Notes under the pieces: model-generated
What the model was told of the DNA's origin: nothing
Seen by the model: the letters and a program-made list of their open reading frames with translations, nothing else
Database searches by the model: none
Source of the DNA: Lachnospiraceae bacterium MC2017
GTDB lineage: Bacteria > Bacillota > Clostridia > Lachnospirales > Lachnospiraceae
Assembly (NCBI GenBank): GCA_000701625.1
Contig: JNJK01000005.1
Coordinates: forward strand, 186,001-250,000
Length of the DNA stretch: 64,000 nt
Direction: 5' to 3'
Made by a program: the position numbers and the translations under genes
Shown: in pieces, positions 15,756 to 24,709 of the stretch
Layout: each line of letters opens with the position of its first letter
Position numbering within the stretch: position 1 is the first letter of the stretch

Positions 15756-16736
15756 TTATCTGTTTTCTCTGAAATATGCCTGTCCGAGTCCTGCCGGAGG
15801 CTGATTTTCAAGCTTATTTCTAAAACTTGTGATTATCAAAACGATTATAGTAACTACATAAGGAAGCATCTTGCAGAGTTCCTGCTGTCCTCGAGATAAT
15901 CCCGGAACATAGATATACAGGATGTAAAGCGCTCCAAAGAGGAACGAACCCCATATTGCATTTACCGGCTTCCAAAGTGCCAGAATAACCAGTGCTACCG
16001 CAAGCCAGCCACGGTCTCCAAATCCGTTATTTGTCCATGTTCCACCGAGATACTCCATTACAAAATAGAGTCCTCCGAGACCTGAGATCATTGATCCAAC
16101 AACCGTTGCGACATACTTATATTTCATTACGGAAATACCTGCCGCATCTGCTGTTGCCGGAGATTCACCCACCGCACGGAGATTAAGACCTGTTCTTGTA
16201 TGGAACATGAACCATGACAGTATCAATGCTGCGATCACTGATATATACGTCATTACACCGTAATGAAAAAATAAATCTCCGATAAAAGGCACCTTACTAA
16301 GTCCCGGAATACTCGCAGTATACGCAGAAGCAGTTGACTTTACCGAGATCTGACCTACACCACCCGCAAGCTTTGAGATAGATCCGCCAAAGAAATTACC
16401 GAATCCCACTCCAAAAGTTGTAAGCGAAAGACCAACCACATTCTGATTTACCCTGAGGGAAATAGTCAGAAAACTGTAAATCAGACCTCCTATCGCACTT
16501 GCTATGAGTGCTGCAATGACTGAAACCAAAAATCCCACAAACGGGATCGGATTTTCTGTACTCTTCTCATAGAAGAAAGCACCCATAAGCCCTGAGATGC
16601 CGCCCATATACATGACACCCGGAATACCAAGGTTCAGATTACCGGATCTCTCAATAAGGATTTCTCCGGAAGCACCGAAAAGGATCGCAACAGCCTGACC
16701 GACCGCCTGCTGTATAAAAATAATAATTGCCGCCAT
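15756..16736 (-). CDS. ABC nucleoside/purine importer, permease 2
   Basis: This 326-residue BPD_transp_2-family permease has nine or so hydrophobic segments, including GEILIERSGNLNLGIPGVMYMGG, the conserved first-helix region of nucleoside importers of the YufQ/NupC type. The ATG at 16736 follows AAGGAGG and overlaps the end of permease 1 (TGAGATG); upstream in-frame codons have no ribosome site. It is the last gene of the four-gene BMP-type importer. The substrate is inferred from position among purine-degradation genes. Confidence 0.92.
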   Translation of the reverse strand: MAAIIIFIQQAVGQAVAILFGASGEILIERSGNLNLGIPGVMYMGGISGLMGAFFYEKSTENPIPFVGFLVSVIAALIASAIGGLIYSFLTISLRVNQNVVGLSLTTFGVGFGNFFGGSISKLAGGVGQISVKSTASAYTASIPGLSKVPFIGDLFFHYGVMTYISVIAALILSWFMFHTRTGLNLRAVGESPATADAAGISVMKYKYVATVVGSMISGLGGLYFVMEYLGGTWTNNGFGDRGWLAVALVILALWKPVNAIWGSFLFGALYILYIYVPGLSRGQQELCKMLPYVVTIIVLIITSFRNKLENQPPAGLGQAYFRENR

Positions 16737-16737
16737 C

Positions 16738-17844
16738 TCAAGCCTCCTTCTTTCTGCCAAACCGGAACTTATACTGTACAAAGTATTCTGCACCTATCAT
16801 AAAGAAAAGAATGATTCCTGTTATGATATCAGATGCATTTTCATTAAGACCAAACTGTGTAGCGATCTGTATCGCTCCCTGCTGCATAAATACAAAAAAT
16901 GCAGATACTACAAGCATCGCGATAGGATTGAACTGAGACATCCATGCTACAACGATCGCAGTAAAGCCTCTGCCCCCTGCTGTACTGGTAGATATAGTAT
17001 GACTGCTTCCACTAACAATGACCGCTCCTGCAAGACCACAGATAGCTCCGGAAATCATCATTGTACGGAGAATAACTCTTTTAACATTTATCTTTACATA
17101 CTCAGCAGTCCTGCTGCTCTCTCCTACAACTGACAGTTCAAAACCCTGTCTGGAACGACGCATATAAATCGTAACAAGTATTGTAACGATAAGAACCAGC
17201 AGCACATTAAGTCCATATGTACCTCCCAAAAGCTTAGGGAACCATCCGGCTTTAGAAGCCGAATTAATGATACCTACTGTATTGGAGCCTGCAGGTTTCT
17301 CCCAGAAAACAATAGCATAATTGATTATCTGCATGGCAACATAATTCAGCATCAGAGTAAAGAGTGTTTCATTTGTATTCATATAAGCCTTGAATACTGC
17401 CGGAACAACACCCCATATCATTCCTGCAGCCGCACTGGATATGATAATAAGGATTAGAAGAATACTATTTGGCATTTTTTCTGCACCGTAGATCATCCAT
17501 GCTGCAGAAACCAGACCACCCATAAGGATCTGCCCCTCTGCTCCGATATTCCAAAACTTCATGCGAAAAGCCGGTGTAAGACCTACTGCAATAAGGAGAA
17601 GAACCGCTGTCTCACGGATAGTAACCCAGATGCGGTTAGGATTTCCAAAAGCACCATTTACAATTCCGAGATAAACATTCACCGGAGATTCGCCTGTAAT
17701 ACCTGTTATGATAGCTGCGCAGACAACAAGAGACATCATAACCGCGATAAGACGCACGCACATTGCCTGACTCTTTGTCACATCATCTCTTTTGATCATA
17801 CGAAACAGCGGCTGTTTAACAGATGTTTCATTCATGTTACTCAT
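16738..17844 (-). CDS. ABC nucleoside/purine importer, permease 1
   Basis: This 368-residue permease of the YufP/NupB type has about ten membrane helices and the family pattern TPAFRMKFWNIGAEGQILMGG. Its start overlaps the end of the ATPase gene by 8 nt, with AAAGGGAG as ribosome site. It pairs with permease 2 to form the membrane channel. The cytosolic N-terminal tail carries no extra domain. Confidence 0.92.
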   Translation of the reverse strand: MSNMNETSVKQPLFRMIKRDDVTKSQAMCVRLIAVMMSLVVCAAIITGITGESPVNVYLGIVNGAFGNPNRIWVTIRETAVLLLIAVGLTPAFRMKFWNIGAEGQILMGGLVSAAWMIYGAEKMPNSILLILIIISSAAAGMIWGVVPAVFKAYMNTNETLFTLMLNYVAMQIINYAIVFWEKPAGSNTVGIINSASKAGWFPKLLGGTYGLNVLLVLIVTILVTIYMRRSRQGFELSVVGESSRTAEYVKINVKRVILRTMMISGAICGLAGAVIVSGSSHTISTSTAGGRGFTAIVVAWMSQFNPIAMLVVSAFFVFMQQGAIQIATQFGLNENASDIITGIILFFMIGAEYFVQYKFRFGRKKEA

Positions 17845-19333
17845 TTTCTCCCTTTCCGCTGTCCATCATCAGCATACCGATTTTTTCTTTTGTGGTAGTA
17901 CGTGCGTCTTCTATTCCTGTCACTTTTCCACCACTCAAAACCATGATCCTGTCGCAGAGTTCCAGTAAAACATCCAGATCTTCTATAACACAGATCACTG
18001 CGACTCCCTTATTTTTCTGCTCATTTAAGAGATTATAGATCACGTAAGAAGAATTAATATCGAGACCGCGAACGGGATATGCAACCATCAAAATTTCCGG
18101 ATTTCGTTCTATCTCGCGTCCAACCAGTACTTTCTGCACATTTCCTCCGGAAAGCCGACGTACTGCTGTTTTCAGATCCGGTGTAACTATCTTTAACGAC
18201 TCTACTATATTCTTTGCAACTTCTGCAGGACCGGTCTTATTAAGAAACAAACCTTTGCTCTCTTTATAACTTCTGAGCATCATGTTATCCACGATATTCA
18301 TATTTCCGACAAGACCCATACCCAGACGGTCTTCCGGAACAAAAGAGATCTGTTTATCCTTAGTCACATTACCGCTTTCATCATAAAACTTTATCTCACC
18401 TGACTCATATTTCTGCAGTCCGGCGATCGCCTCCAAAAGCTGCTCCTGACCATTTCCGGAAACTCCTGCTATACCAAGGATCTCTCCACTTCGTGCTTCA
18501 AAGGAAATATCTTTAAGGATACGTACGCCTTCACGATTCCTTACTGAAAGACCCGAAACACTAATACATTTCTTTGGTGCGACCGGTTCACTTCTGTCGA
18601 TATTAAGTGCAACCTTTTCGCCAACCATCATTTCTGTAAGCTTATCAACGGATGCATCTTTTGTCTCGATGGTTCCTATACTCTTTCCTTTTCTTAAAAC
18701 TGCTACACGATCTGAAATCTCCATAACTTCATTTAGTTTATGGGTAATGATGATAATGGATTTTCCATTCGCTTTCATATTCCTTAAGACAGCAAAGAGT
18801 TTTTCTGTTTCCTGCGGTGTGAGAACCGCTGTAGGTTCGTCAAGAATCAGGATATCTGCGCCTCGGTAGAGCACCTTGATGATCTCTACTGTCTGTTTCT
18901 GAGAAACTGACATATCGTAGATCTTTCGATTTATATCAAGGTCAAAACCATATTTATCGATGAGTTCCTGAATCTTTTTGTTTACTTCCGCTATACCGCC
19001 CTTTTTGTCCTTATCAAGACCAAGAACCGCATTTTCCGCAGCTGTAAATATAGGGATCAGCTTAAAGTGCTGATGGATCATTCCTATTCCGAGATCAAAT
19101 GAATCCTTTGGGGAACGGATGACCGTTTCCTTTCCATGCACAAATAATTGTCCCTCATCCGGAAAATAAATGCCGGAAAGCATGTTCATGAGTGTCGTCT
19201 TTCCGCTTCCGTTCTCACCAAGTATGGCGAGGATTTCTCCTTCCTTCAGAGTAAGATCGACGTGATCGTTAGCGACTACACTACCGAACCTTTTTGTTAT
19301 ATTTTTAAGTTCAATCGCATTCATCTCATTCAA
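17837..19333 (-). CDS. ABC nucleoside/purine importer, double ATPase
   Basis: This 498-residue protein has two ABC domains in tandem. The first has GENGSGKTTL, VSQKQT in place of a full signature, and LILDEPTAVLTP. The second has GVSGNGQEQLL, LSGGNVQKVLVGRE and LMVAYPVRGLD. This asymmetric architecture (a second site with an altered Walker A) is normal for the sugar/nucleoside importer class. The start is taken as TTG 19333, which is eight bases from AAAGGTG; the ATG at 19324 is too far from any ribosome site. Confidence 0.94.
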   Translation of the reverse strand: MNEMNAIELKNITKRFGSVVANDHVDLTLKEGEILAILGENGSGKTTLMNMLSGIYFPDEGQLFVHGKETVIRSPKDSFDLGIGMIHQHFKLIPIFTAAENAVLGLDKDKKGGIAEVNKKIQELIDKYGFDLDINRKIYDMSVSQKQTVEIIKVLYRGADILILDEPTAVLTPQETEKLFAVLRNMKANGKSIIIITHKLNEVMEISDRVAVLRKGKSIGTIETKDASVDKLTEMMVGEKVALNIDRSEPVAPKKCISVSGLSVRNREGVRILKDISFEARSGEILGIAGVSGNGQEQLLEAIAGLQKYESGEIKFYDESGNVTKDKQISFVPEDRLGMGLVGNMNIVDNMMLRSYKESKGLFLNKTGPAEVAKNIVESLKIVTPDLKTAVRRLSGGNVQKVLVGREIERNPEILMVAYPVRGLDINSSYVIYNLLNEQKNKGVAVICVIEDLDVLLELCDRIMVLSGGKVTGIEDARTTTKEKIGMLMMDSGKGENE

Positions 19334-19369
19334 AATTCATTCACCTTTCCGACAGGTTTAATTAATTAA

Positions 19370-19403
19370 AGAAAGATGAGGCCACCTTTAAGACAGCCTC
19401 ATC
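19370..19403 (-). terminator. Intercistronic terminator after the lipoprotein gene
   Basis: GATGAGGC / GCCTCATC stem followed by TTTCTTTAATT on the minus strand, between the binding-protein gene and the ATPase gene. A leaky terminator here would give more binding protein than membrane parts, as is common in ABC operons. Confidence 0.75.
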
Positions 19404-19423
19404 CCGAAATATATCAACTCTTA

Positions 19424-20701
19424 TTACTGAGCCTGAGCTGTTACACCGTCAATAATGATATCAAAAGCAGGTGCTGAACCAACCTCTGATTCATGGAAAT
19501 ATCCATCAGATACATAAGCTGCATACTTTGCGTAATCTCCGCCTTCTGCAATAAGATCCTCAAGAGTCTTTCCTCCAACAGTAAATGTTGTTGTATCAAA
19601 TACATGAAGAGAACCATCTGCAAGAGCTGATTCAACTTCAGCTACTTTATCAACAGTACCCTCTGCAACAACACTCTCATTAAGAGGAGTGATATTTACA
19701 CAATTCTTATCGTAACCCTCTGCATAGTCAACAGGGATCTCTGTTCCATCAACAAGTGACTGACCGGCGATAGTGTAGTAAGCACCCCAGTTATTTGCTG
19801 CTGATGTAAGTGCAACTGAAGGAGCAACTGAAGTCATATCTACGTTATAACCAACGCAAGGAACACCAGCTGCCTCACATGCTGAAGGAGCACCTGTTGT
19901 GTCAGCATGCTGGGAGATCAGAACAGCACCATTGGAAATAAGGGATGTAGCAACCTCGTTTTCTGCTGACATATCAGCCCAGCTGTTTGTGTACTGAACT
20001 TCCATTGTTACAGAAGGACAAACGCTCTTTGCACCGAGGTAGAAAGATGTGAAACCGGAAATAACCTCTGCATAAGGGAAAGCACCAACATAACCGATCT
20101 TTGCCTTATCCTCAGTGATCTTGCCGCTCTCGATCATCTCATTAAGCTTGAGGCCGGCAACGACACCGGATACGTATCGTGCTTCGTAAATTTTTGTGAA
20201 ATAGTTATGGAAATTTGAAAGACCTGAAGAAGCAGCCTGATAACCTGTAGCATGGAAGAACTGAATGTCAGGATATTCATTTGCTGCCTGGAGAAGATAA
20301 TCCTCATGACCGAAACTTGTAGCGAAGATAGCATTGCAGCCCTGGCTTGCGAGATCAACTGCTGCATCGTAGCATGTCTCATCCTCAGGGATATTTGTCT
20401 TCTCGATCACCTGATCATCAGTAAGACCAAGAGCAGCCTGCATAGCATCGATACCAGCCATGTGGGACTCTGTATAGCCTTCATTCTCATCACCAACATA
20501 GATAACGCCGACTTTGAGATTCTCAGCAGCGATTCCTGTGCCTGCTACTGCTGTTCCCTCAGATGATGCTGCATCTGAAGCGGCAGATGTGGAAGTTGTG
20601 GCAGCAGTAGCTGAACTACCGGTTGCACTTCCGCATGCACTTAAAAGGCTTGTTGCTGCGAGCATGATTCCCAAAAGGATGCTGCAAGTCTTCTTTTTCA
20701 T
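19424..20701 (-). CDS. BMP/PnrA-family substrate-binding lipoprotein
   Basis: The 425-residue protein has a lipoprotein signal (LAATSLLSAC, lipobox Cys about 23), an Ala/Ser/Thr-rich linker, and a BMP domain (LKVGVIYVGDENEGYTESH, NAIFATSFGHEDY, FFHATGY, KIGYVGAFPYAEVI). The family binds purine nucleosides and related compounds at the outer membrane face. It has its own promoter and a long structured leader. Position within the purine cluster suggests a purine base, nucleoside or urate ligand. Confidence 0.93.
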   Translation of the reverse strand: MKKKTCSILLGIMLAATSLLSACGSATGSSATAATTSTSAASDAASSEGTAVAGTGIAAENLKVGVIYVGDENEGYTESHMAGIDAMQAALGLTDDQVIEKTNIPEDETCYDAAVDLASQGCNAIFATSFGHEDYLLQAANEYPDIQFFHATGYQAASSGLSNFHNYFTKIYEARYVSGVVAGLKLNEMIESGKITEDKAKIGYVGAFPYAEVISGFTSFYLGAKSVCPSVTMEVQYTNSWADMSAENEVATSLISNGAVLISQHADTTGAPSACEAAGVPCVGYNVDMTSVAPSVALTSAANNWGAYYTIAGQSLVDGTEIPVDYAEGYDKNCVNITPLNESVVAEGTVDKVAEVESALADGSLHVFDTTTFTVGGKTLEDLIAEGGDYAKYAAYVSDGYFHESEVGSAPAFDIIIDGVTAQAQ

Positions 20702-20772
20702 AATGATTCCTCCTCTTAAACGTCAGATCAAAACTGTCAGCAAGTTATAATCTGATTAAACAGTTACGGATG

Positions 20773-20919
20773 TCCGATTCAAAATCGGATCATCGTGTTA
20801 CTTATGTACAAAAGGGGAGTATCCATGTATACGCATGAACAGCTCCCCTTGTTGTCCGAAAGATATTTTAACACACAAAAAGGAGTTGTACATACCTAAA
20901 CTGTATCTACAACTCCTTT
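20773..20919 (-). promoter_or_regulatory. Structured 5' leader with two terminator-like hairpins
   Basis: Between the promoter and the lipoprotein start, the ~240-nt leader contains three hairpins. The first (20876-20919) has a 12-bp perfect stem AAAGGAGTTGTA with TTTTTGTG after it, about 25 nt from the expected RNA start. The second (20806-20850) has stem AAGGGGAG with TTTTGT after it. The third (20773-20789) has stem TCCGATT with no tail. Two successive terminators ahead of a gene suggest attenuation. No known riboswitch core was recognised. Confidence 0.6.
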
Positions 20920-20948
20920 GCCGTATGAAATCACTTGAATTTATGCAT

Positions 20949-20977
20949 ATTTTACGCCTAAAAAAAATTTTTGTCAA
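20949..20977 (-). promoter_or_regulatory. Promoter of the importer operon
   Basis: On the minus strand a perfect TTGACA (plus 20972-20977), a 17-base spacer and TAAAAT (20949-20954). The putative TetR operator at 20984-20999 lies directly upstream. Confidence 0.8.
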
Positions 20978-20983
20978 CATTTT

Positions 20984-20999
20984 TTGATTGATTAATCAA
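20984..20999. promoter_or_regulatory. Putative TetR operator, copy 2 (importer)
   Basis: TTGATTGATTAATCAA, with half-sites TTGATT and AATCAA, sits just upstream of the importer -35 box and 17 bp after the ygfK-like stop codon. It matches the site at the guaD promoter at 11 of 16 positions, with both outer half-sites kept. Confidence 0.6.
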
Positions 21000-21015
21000 C
21001 AAATTTTTTTGAGTT

Positions 21016-22701
21016 CTATTTTATGTCGGATTCCTGTATACGATCCCCCTGTTTTTCTGCATAAACATCAGCATGTACGTTTCGTGCGGACACTTCCTCA
21101 GCGATATGTTTTGACATACCTACAACATTGCACACTGCTTCCAAAAGATCATCGGATATATCTGTTATACGTCCACCGGATCTAAAAACTACCTCTCCAT
21201 TACTTACAAGTACTGCATCTCTTTCAGAAGGATCAGATATGAAATCAAGTTCATCTTCATATATGGTCATTTTTTCAAGATACGGATCATGCCCCATAAT
21301 GCACGAAGAACTGCAGCAGCCACATTCGTTACACAACCTGTTTCTATGGAGCACGATGTCAAAACCGCTCTTCATGGTAACTCGCGCATTTGCCCTGTTA
21401 GGACAGACATCTGTACAATTCCTGCATTTGGCACATATCGAACTATAACCATCTTTCGTCTCAAAGACCGGATATTTTTTCCTATCATAGTTTTTATCAT
21501 ATATAGCATCTTCAGCTGTCTTTTCCAAAGATATGAGGTTTACTTTATCCGGAATAATGACATCATCAGCTGCTTTTATGAGTTTCGCTATATTTCCATA
21601 TCCTCCCGGCTTCAGGAGAAACGACGATACGGTTATCGGTCTTATACCTGTTTCAAGTACCTGTTTTATATTTTTAGTATCGATTCCCCCAGAAAAAGAA
21701 ACCCTTAAATCCCCTACCGCGGAGCAAAGCAATGACGCAGCATTTATAGACAACGCATAAAGCGAAGGTCCTGACATGTACATTGTTTCTCCCGGAAGAA
21801 CGTCGTCATGCACATTCACAGGAAAAGTATTTGTCATTTTCACTCCAAATATCAGACCATTCTCTTCTGCTGCTGTCATGCAATTTTTTGCGATCTCAGC
21901 TGCATCCTCTAAAGTTATATCGTGCCTGAAACTATCCTCAGAAAAATCTATACTTCCGTACCCTTTTTCACAAAGGATCTCCTTTGCTCTATCCACTCCC
22001 ACCAAAGTTGGATTCATCTTGATAAAAGTATTAAATTTCTTTTCACAGATCAGATAGAGTGCGATCTTTTCTATATCTTCTGCCGGACATCCATGCATTG
22101 TTGACAAAGTTACCGTATTCGATACGCAGGTTTCTTTCTCAATTTCTTTAATATAGTCCTCCTGCATATCCGTATAGTTCCTTATCCATGCTATATCATT
22201 TTTCCATTCATCCGTCTCTGATGCATCACGCATGGAATTTAGAAAATTGTCGATCTTCGGAGATCTTATCCCTTCCAGATCATATCCGACACTTACGATA
22301 AATTCCGGCTTTTTACGTTCCTCAAGACCCGGAAGCTTTGATAACGCACTGATAAGTAGATACGCTTTTATATACTCATCCCGTGCTTCTGTCACAGTTA
22401 ATTCCGTAGACCACTCGACATTATAAACCTCGCTTCCGACATAGATGCAGGGTTTCTGTATGCCAAGTTCCGCTCCCTCCAATATCTGCACGGTTTTCAA
22501 TTCCATGACCGTTGCACCTGCAGCAAACGCTGCCACCAGGTTTTCTGCCAGCTGAGTATGCGGCCCCGCCGCCGGGCCTATAGGCAGACCACTCTCTTTC
22601 TCTGAAACTTTTACACCAAAAAGAGAGTTCTTCTCAAAGTACTCCTTAATACCTGCTTTATATAATTCTTCAAAAGGAAGTGGTATCATTCTATCGCTCA
22701 T
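21016..22701 (-). CDS. ygfK: Short YgfK-like iron-sulfur oxidoreductase
   Basis: The 561-residue protein has an N-terminal TIM-barrel region resembling dihydroorotate/dihydropyrimidine dehydrogenase (PIGPAAGPHTQLAENLVAAF, LSTMHGCPAEDIEKIA, KMTNTFPVNV, SFSGGID). A C-terminal two-cluster ferredoxin part follows (CAKCRNCTDVCPNRAN, CNECGCCSSSC). Both ends resemble YgfK, but YgfK proteins are about 1000 residues. The central FAD/NAD(P)H GltD-like domain is absent here, so electrons must come from another partner. It is co-transcribed with ssnA, 27 bp downstream. YgfK is linked to anaerobic purine catabolism; the reaction is unproven. Confidence 0.85.
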   Translation of the reverse strand: MSDRMIPLPFEELYKAGIKEYFEKNSLFGVKVSEKESGLPIGPAAGPHTQLAENLVAAFAAGATVMELKTVQILEGAELGIQKPCIYVGSEVYNVEWSTELTVTEARDEYIKAYLLISALSKLPGLEERKKPEFIVSVGYDLEGIRSPKIDNFLNSMRDASETDEWKNDIAWIRNYTDMQEDYIKEIEKETCVSNTVTLSTMHGCPAEDIEKIALYLICEKKFNTFIKMNPTLVGVDRAKEILCEKGYGSIDFSEDSFRHDITLEDAAEIAKNCMTAAEENGLIFGVKMTNTFPVNVHDDVLPGETMYMSGPSLYALSINAASLLCSAVGDLRVSFSGGIDTKNIKQVLETGIRPITVSSFLLKPGGYGNIAKLIKAADDVIIPDKVNLISLEKTAEDAIYDKNYDRKKYPVFETKDGYSSICAKCRNCTDVCPNRANARVTMKSGFDIVLHRNRLCNECGCCSSSCIMGHDPYLEKMTIYEDELDFISDPSERDAVLVSNGEVVFRSGGRITDISDDLLEAVCNVVGMSKHIAEEVSARNVHADVYAEKQGDRIQESDIK

Positions 22702-22728
22702 TTTTACCCCCGATCCGAAATCGCTGTT

Positions 22729-24063
22729 TCAGAGTTTTTTCCACAATGCCTCAGCTGCTTCACGGCTCTTACTCAGTATCTGTTCTTCATCTGCCAGTAA
22801 AAGTTTCCTGTGCCTCATCAGCACCTTCCCGTTAATTATCGTAGTATCCGTCATTGCTCCGCTCACACCAAACATCAAATGACCATTTATATTTTTTCCT
22901 GTAAGTGGAGTCACCGGATGATAATCTACAAGTATCACATCTGCCGGCAATCCTGCCTCGATCGCACCATATCTTTCCCCGATAATATCAGATGCAATGA
23001 TCGCATTATTTTCAAAACACATCCGGCAGGCTTCCAAAAAACCTCTGTCCGGCAACCCTCTCCTGTGCTTTTGCAGGATGTTTGCAACTTTCAATGATTC
23101 CATCATGTCATTCGTGTAACCGTCCGTACCAAGACCTACCCGAATACCCTTATCCATCATAGTGATCATATCCGGTGCCCCTACTGCATTTCCCATATTT
23201 GATTCCGGATTATGGATCACAGTTGTCTTTTTTTCAGCGATAAGATCCATATCTTCTTCGCTAATATGATTACAATGGACAGCTATTGAATTCTCTTTAA
23301 GTATCCCCATGTCACAAAAACGCCGGACCACAGACTTTCCATACGTTTTTCTACTATGTTCCTCATCATACAGACCTTCTGCCACATGCACATGATAGCC
23401 TGCATCATGGACATTTTTTTGAACACACATCTCAAGTGTCTCATCACTTAATGTAAACGATGCATGCAGACCGATAAGACCTTTCAGCATATTCGATCTT
23501 TCATCATGAACACGCTCTATAAAATCAATATTTTCATTTACAGAATCATCTCTTTTTTCCTTACCGTCCCTGTCAGATACTTCATAGGACAGACAGGTTC
23601 TTACTCCCAGCATTTTTGCAGCGTCTGCGATTTTGTTTAAGCTACCTCTTATACCGCCGAAGCTGGCATGATGATCGGATACAAATGTCACTCCATTACG
23701 GATACATTCAATGTAGCAGGCAGCTGCACTGTAATATGTTTCATTCAGAGCAAGATTTCTGTCTATATGCCACCATGTACCATCCAATATTTCCAAAAAA
23801 TTCATTGGAGCGCTGCCAGGTATTGATGCTCCTCTCGCAAATTCACTGTAAATATGCTCATGATTATTTATATATCCCGGCATGATAAGCATACCTTCCG
23901 CATCTATATATTCTGCATCCGGATATTTATGCAAAAGGAGAGCGTGATCCCCCGCTTCGAGGATCCGCTCTCCTTCTATGCACACTGCTCCCTTATCGTA
24001 AAAATGATTTTCACGATCACGGGTTATTAGTATTCCGTTTCCTATCAGGATCTTACTGCTCAT
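22729..24063 (-). CDS. ssnA: SsnA-type amidohydrolase
   Basis: This 444-residue metal-dependent hydrolase of the TrzN/guanine-deaminase superfamily has GYINNHEHIYSEFARG for the first metal histidines, YHVHVAEG, VHCNHISEED and GLGTDGYTNDM with the catalytic Asp. SsnA co-occurs with ygfK and the yge genes; a ring-opening or deaminating role on an oxidised purine is proposed. ATG 24063 is chosen because AGGAGG precedes it; the earlier ATG (24093) overlaps the TetR stop and has no site. Confidence 0.92.
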   Translation of the reverse strand: MSSKILIGNGILITRDRENHFYDKGAVCIEGERILEAGDHALLLHKYPDAEYIDAEGMLIMPGYINNHEHIYSEFARGASIPGSAPMNFLEILDGTWWHIDRNLALNETYYSAAACYIECIRNGVTFVSDHHASFGGIRGSLNKIADAAKMLGVRTCLSYEVSDRDGKEKRDDSVNENIDFIERVHDERSNMLKGLIGLHASFTLSDETLEMCVQKNVHDAGYHVHVAEGLYDEEHSRKTYGKSVVRRFCDMGILKENSIAVHCNHISEEDMDLIAEKKTTVIHNPESNMGNAVGAPDMITMMDKGIRVGLGTDGYTNDMMESLKVANILQKHRRGLPDRGFLEACRMCFENNAIIASDIIGERYGAIEAGLPADVILVDYHPVTPLTGKNINGHLMFGVSGAMTDTTIINGKVLMRHRKLLLADEEQILSKSREAAEALWKKL

Positions 24064-24089
24064 ACGCAACCGCCTCCTGCTTACCCAAC

Positions 24090-24695
24090 TCATAAATACG
24101 ATTTTACCTGACTTAAAAGTATCTCTTTCCCTGTTTCAAAATACTTGTCCAGATCAAACACACCTTCATCTGCAAGATACTGGAGTGTAGCTCCTTCCAG
24201 CATCGAAACAAAATGCACCGGCAAATACTCCAGCATTTCATCCGGAAGAGCCGGCACATATTTTCTGAGCATGGCTCTTATTTCCTCTCTCCATTCCCTA
24301 AAAGAATGTGCAAGTTCCTGACTCGTTGCATCTCCAAGTCTGCTCTGTACCCAGAAATCAATCTCAGCATAATCATACTTCTTTTCCCGAAGTATAAATT
24401 CCTTCTTCTGACCGATAAACTGATCGAGCGCAGATTCCAACGTATCTTCTGTCTCTTTCTTGATTTCTTCCCGTATCTCCAGACTCCTCTCTCTTACTCT
24501 CCTGAGCACAGCCATCATAAGATCTGACTTTGTCTTAAAATAATAATGAAGATTTGACTGGAGCATCTCTGCTTCATCCGCTATGAGATGCATACGGGTA
24601 CCGCTGATCGTATGTTTTTCTATCGTATCAAGTGCAGCGCTGATAATCTTTCCTTCAACTATTTTGTTTTTCTTTAACTTTTTTTCGGGATCCAT
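24090..24695 (-). CDS. TetR/AcrR-family regulator of the purine cluster
   Basis: The 201-residue protein has an N-terminal helix-turn-helix of TetR type (about residues 15-62, ending SNLHYYFKTKSDLMMAVL) and an all-helical C-terminal ligand domain with the conserved closing region EGATLQYLADEGVFDLDKYF. It lies between guaD and ssnA, so it is autoregulated if guaD is a target. Palindromic sites with the size expected for a TetR dimer occur at three promoters of the cluster (15662, 20984, 26144). A purine-derived inducer is inference. Confidence 0.93.
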   Translation of the reverse strand: MDPEKKLKKNKIVEGKIISAALDTIEKHTISGTRMHLIADEAEMLQSNLHYYFKTKSDLMMAVLRRVRERSLEIREEIKKETEDTLESALDQFIGQKKEFILREKKYDYAEIDFWVQSRLGDATSQELAHSFREWREEIRAMLRKYVPALPDEMLEYLPVHFVSMLEGATLQYLADEGVFDLDKYFETGKEILLSQVKSYL

Positions 24696-24709
24696 ATACC
24701 CTCACGCTC

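Noticed and set aside
19358-19371. TTTAATTAATTAAA palindrome between lipoprotein and ATPase genes as an operator
   Set aside because: Plain AT-rich sequence next to a terminator, with no promoter boxes nearby.
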